Assembly (NCBI GenBank): GCA_032433595.1
Contig: JASWJB010000503.1
Location: 1-21,691, forward strand
Length of the DNA stretch: 21,691 nt
From: Conoideocrella luteorostrata
Lineage: Eukaryota; Ascomycota; Sordariomycetes; Hypocreales; Clavicipitaceae
Direction: 5' to 3'
Shown here: positions 19,335 through 21,691 of the stretch, piece after piece
How the letters are laid out: every line of letters begins with the position of its first letter
Position numbering within the stretch: the first letter of the stretch is position 1
Notes under the pieces: generated by a model
Seen by the model: the letters and a program-made list of their open reading frames with translations, nothing else
What the model was told of the DNA's origin: nothing
Database searches by the model: none
Program-made: the position numbers and the translations under genes

Positions 19335-20989
19335 TCACATGGTGACCCAGTTTTGATCGCAGTCAAGTTCATTCACCCGCGTCCCGCCGTCATCCAGCTC
19401 CATGTGAAAGCCTTCAGCTGGTGGATAAGAACATTCTGGGGTTTGCCTAGATGGGGATGTTACGTAGCTATTTGATGGGTGACACCCCACATGAAACGAG
19501 GCATTACTTCCCTGACTCGGTACAGGTCCGGTGGCGTTCGGGAGGATAATGTTGTGAGCACTGAATTTTGCTTTAATTTGATCGACTATGCGTGTGAGTC
19601 GGACAACATGACCGTGCCTCATAACGTCCGAGCCGACAAGGTGTCCGTATACTTCAAATGTGTGACGCTCTACAACGACTGAACCGCATTCACCAGGCAC
19701 AATGCCTGTGTTGAGCTGCTGTTAGGGCGACTTTTTGTGAAACAGCACAGGGGGGAGTTTTTTTTTTGTTTTTGCTTACCTTCGCATATATGTACAATGA
19801 CATTCCACGTCTCGCAATGATCTTGTCCGAGCCACGACCCGAGGTAACTGCGTCCCGCAAGGAGCCCGCCGAGCCTTACCCCACGTATTCCAGATATTAA
19901 GTAAACTGTGGTTGCGTAGACACGTGGATTCTTTGACGGAGGACCGGGGAGCCATCTTCTCTCACAAGATAGTTACATCTTCCTGAAGGCAGTACGTCTC
20001 CATTAAAGTCCAAGCATTTCCAGTCCAAATATAGTGTCGAAGGGTCCAATGCCACAGGCGTTTGAGCTTGCTGGTCTGGCTCGACGATACGTATTGATCT
20101 AACAGAATTGGCGTCGTCATCGAGTTGAGCTGCCGGAACATTTTGACAAGACACTGTGTCAGGGACGCTGTTTGGTGATAGATGGTTACTTCTAATACAG
20201 TGGCCGTCCTCGCCAACAAGTTCTTCGTTATCTTCGTCACTGTCATTGAACCATTGGTTATTTTCGTCATGCTCACTCGAAGAATTGCTCCCCTCGCTTG
20301 ACGCTTGTGACTCAACATTGAGCCTTCTTTTCATCTTCACTCCTGCAAATATCATCGCGGAAGACATGGTCGACAGTGAGCAATCGGTCCATGCCATCAA
20401 TTTCGAGTGTTGGTTCAATTGTTGCGCGACGGCCGTCGTATTCAATCAAAGCCCCACACATGGTCATCTCGGATTGAACTGATACAAGAGTGACATTTTT
20501 CCCGGCCATATGTATCGCGGGATTCGAATCACAAGGGAGGTCAGGATCAGAAGGGAAGCAGTAGGACTCGAATGCGAGTCGAGATATCGTCATCCCGGAT
20601 TGAACTGACAAAACACTACTATTTTCTCCGGCCATATATGTCGTTGGGTTCGAATCAGAAGGGAAGGAGTAGAGTTTGATCGTGGGCATTGGTGGTGCAG
20701 GGCCATTAAATAACCTGGGGGACTATATTTTTGAGTCCCTATAGCAATACAGCCGGCGACTTGCAGTTTGTTTGAATAGGCATTGGAAAGGAGTCACGTC
20801 TTTGTTTTTGTACTCGACCAGGATTGATGGTATTGCAGTCTCTTCTGCTTGTCCTACCATCCGCAAGTCATAGTCAATAAATCGCGCACGATCTCTAAGT
20901 GTGTCATGTTCATCGACAGCATTTTTTTAACTCCTGGACGACGTATTTAAACCTGATATTGTACTCTTCCAGAGACCAGAGTTGGGAGA
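19335..20989 (-). pseudogene. Trypsin-like serine protease-fold protein, disrupted
   Basis: Scattered frames on the minus strand line up in order as one protein: a lead segment (DEHDTLRDRARFIDYDLRM, about 20915 down to 20725), a catalytic-type histidine in LLTVDHVF (His codon 20368-20366), a long acidic Ser/Asp/Glu linker (about 20320-20200), LYLDW (possible catalytic Asp), GIRGVRLGGLLAGRSYLG (about 19890-19830), and after a 74 bp intron (19779-19706) VPGECGSVVV (Ser codon 19682-19680) then VYGHLVGSD. This order matches fungal trypsin-like proteins of unknown role. Breaks: a frame change at a seven-A run (20928-20922 region), TAG at 20725-20723, a frame change near an AAAA run (20331-20328), and another near 19920 that a 71 bp intron could also explain. 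It is a pseudogene, or a gene with homopolymer sequencing errors. The first part holds an internal duplication. Confidence 0.62.
20462..20682 (-). repeat. Internal duplication of about 100 bp in the protease-like gene
   Basis: Two adjacent copies both contain CGGATTGAACTGA, GGCCATAT, GTTCGAATCA-type and AGAAGGGAAG blocks (about 20470-20570 and 20587-20682). They encode the parallel peptides MAGKNVTLVSVQSEMT and MAGENSSVLSVQSGMT. The first carries an extra stretch of about 18 bases. Confidence 0.8.
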
Positions 20990-21561
20990 CTACAGGCAAG
21001 AAACATCATGTCTTCTGATTTCGGCTGCGAGGAATAGGGATGCTGCTGTTAAAAAGTGTCTCACTCGTTGTGATGTGGTCTTGTGCAGAAACAGTGAATT
21101 CGATTTGTCGAGTCGGGCTGCGTGTGGACATTGCAGTTGTGGGTTCGTGAGTCGAAGATGGCAGAAGCAACCGGTCGGACAGCTTTTGTTGAGATTAGAG
21201 TGGCGCCTTCGGGGGTGGCTGATGCCTCGTATTAGCTAGAATCGTACGATAGTGGAAGAAGGTGGCACGATGCAGCGGAACAGAGGCCTGAGGCCACTAA
21301 AACACGAGTCAATGTTCCGGCTGCCGAAGAACTATATAGAAGGGCTGTAGTGCTCTTCAGAAGAGATCATCATCATATTCATCATTATCATTGATCATTG
21401 CCAGAATTCAGCACTTTTCAGTTTCTTCACTAAATTCATCTATTCCTGCCGATTTCCACTGTTGTAAATTGCTCCTTTACCTTATATCTATGTAAAGGCA
21501 CATGCCGCAACGTAAATAGGATCCTATTATCCTGTGACAGAGTCGTCTCCCTTTATGTTTT
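20990..21561. other. Intergenic or remnant sequence before the transporter fragment
   Basis: No convincing gene; open frames at 20982-21239 lack features. Trinucleotide CAT runs occur at 21366-21395. The segment about 21435-21475 (CTATTCCT..CGATTTCCACTG..AAATTGCT) resembles 16525-16555, suggesting a dispersed repeat immediately left of the transporter fragment. Confidence 0.45.
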
Positions 21562-21691
21562 AGAGCCGTCTTGACCAGCTACGGCGCATACTTTTTCCAA
21601 CAGGCAGGATTTGACCCTTCGAAGTCCTTTACACTCTCTACAGGAATGTATGGCCTCGCCATTGTTGGGTGCATGCTCTCTTGGATTCTCA
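21562..21691 (+). CDS. MFS sugar transporter fragment (alpha-glucoside permease type), partial
   Basis: The open frame to the right edge contains VLTSYGAYFFQQAGFDPSKS then FTLSTGMYGLAIVGCMLSWIL. This is the extracellular loop and following transmembrane helix typical of the second half of fungal maltose/alpha-glucoside permeases, which import disaccharides by proton symport. Upstream, the frame loses similarity just before 21562 and closes at a TGA near 21535. Either this is an internal exon with its acceptor at TGTTTTAG (21563), or the gene was cut by the dispersed repeat to its left. No N-terminal half is present within the window. The gene continues beyond 21691. Confidence 0.72.

Overview
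The window looks like chromosomal DNA of a filamentous ascomycete (Pezizomycotina). The genes carry many 49-74 bp introns with GTNNGT-type donors and CTRAY-like branch points. The protein families are fungal: a chimeric-type terpene cyclase, a multi-exon P450, a Zn2Cys6 factor and an NB-ARC/TPR receptor. One pseudogene has C-to-T nonsense changes at glutamine codons, as repeat-induced point mutation (RIP) would leave. No bacterial-style operons, tRNA or rRNA were seen. I did not identify the species.

Region 1 (1-4000) is a small terpenoid locus. A nine-exon cytochrome P450 (minus strand, 3' end cut by the window edge at a C-run) is transcribed divergently from a three-exon class I terpene cyclase of 355 residues. 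The cyclase resembles the N-terminal half of bifunctional fungal di/sesterterpene synthases but has no prenyltransferase half. The 745 bp between them hold a 40 bp tandem duplication with a CACGTG box.

Region 2 (4000-11450) is gene-poor and repeat-rich. It holds a possible 54-residue Cys-rich protein, a 338 bp nearly spacer-less palindrome (6966-7303), a 292 bp MITE-like element with 15 bp terminal inverted repeats and TA flanks (7869-8160), CAG/CAT-rich repeats, and a long decayed minisatellite of about 75 bp units (9150-10900).

Region 3 (11458-15802) is the highlight. An NB-ARC/TPR NOD-like receptor (966 aa) lies head-to-head with a stand-alone PNP_UDP nucleoside-phosphorylase-like protein (387 aa after splicing). 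A 49 bp intron in the second gene joins the enzyme domain to a 35-residue tail. That tail contains an 18-residue stretch that aligns without gaps to the N-terminus of the receptor: F-x-D-x3-I-x-Q-G-[DN]-[LI]-x-G-N-x-[MY]-[FY]. This is the layout of fungal amyloid-signalling receptor/effector pairs such as NWD2/HET-S, here with an enzymatic rather than membrane-lytic effector. The receptor's TPR array is built of 126 bp units, some almost identical.

Region 4 (15803-21691) is mostly decayed sequence. It contains repeat fragments, a partial second copy of the MITE family (17226-17355), a RIP-like Zn2Cys6 transcription factor pseudogene (18084-19045), a broken gene for a trypsin-like protein (19335-20989), and the start of an MFS sugar-transporter fragment running off the right edge.
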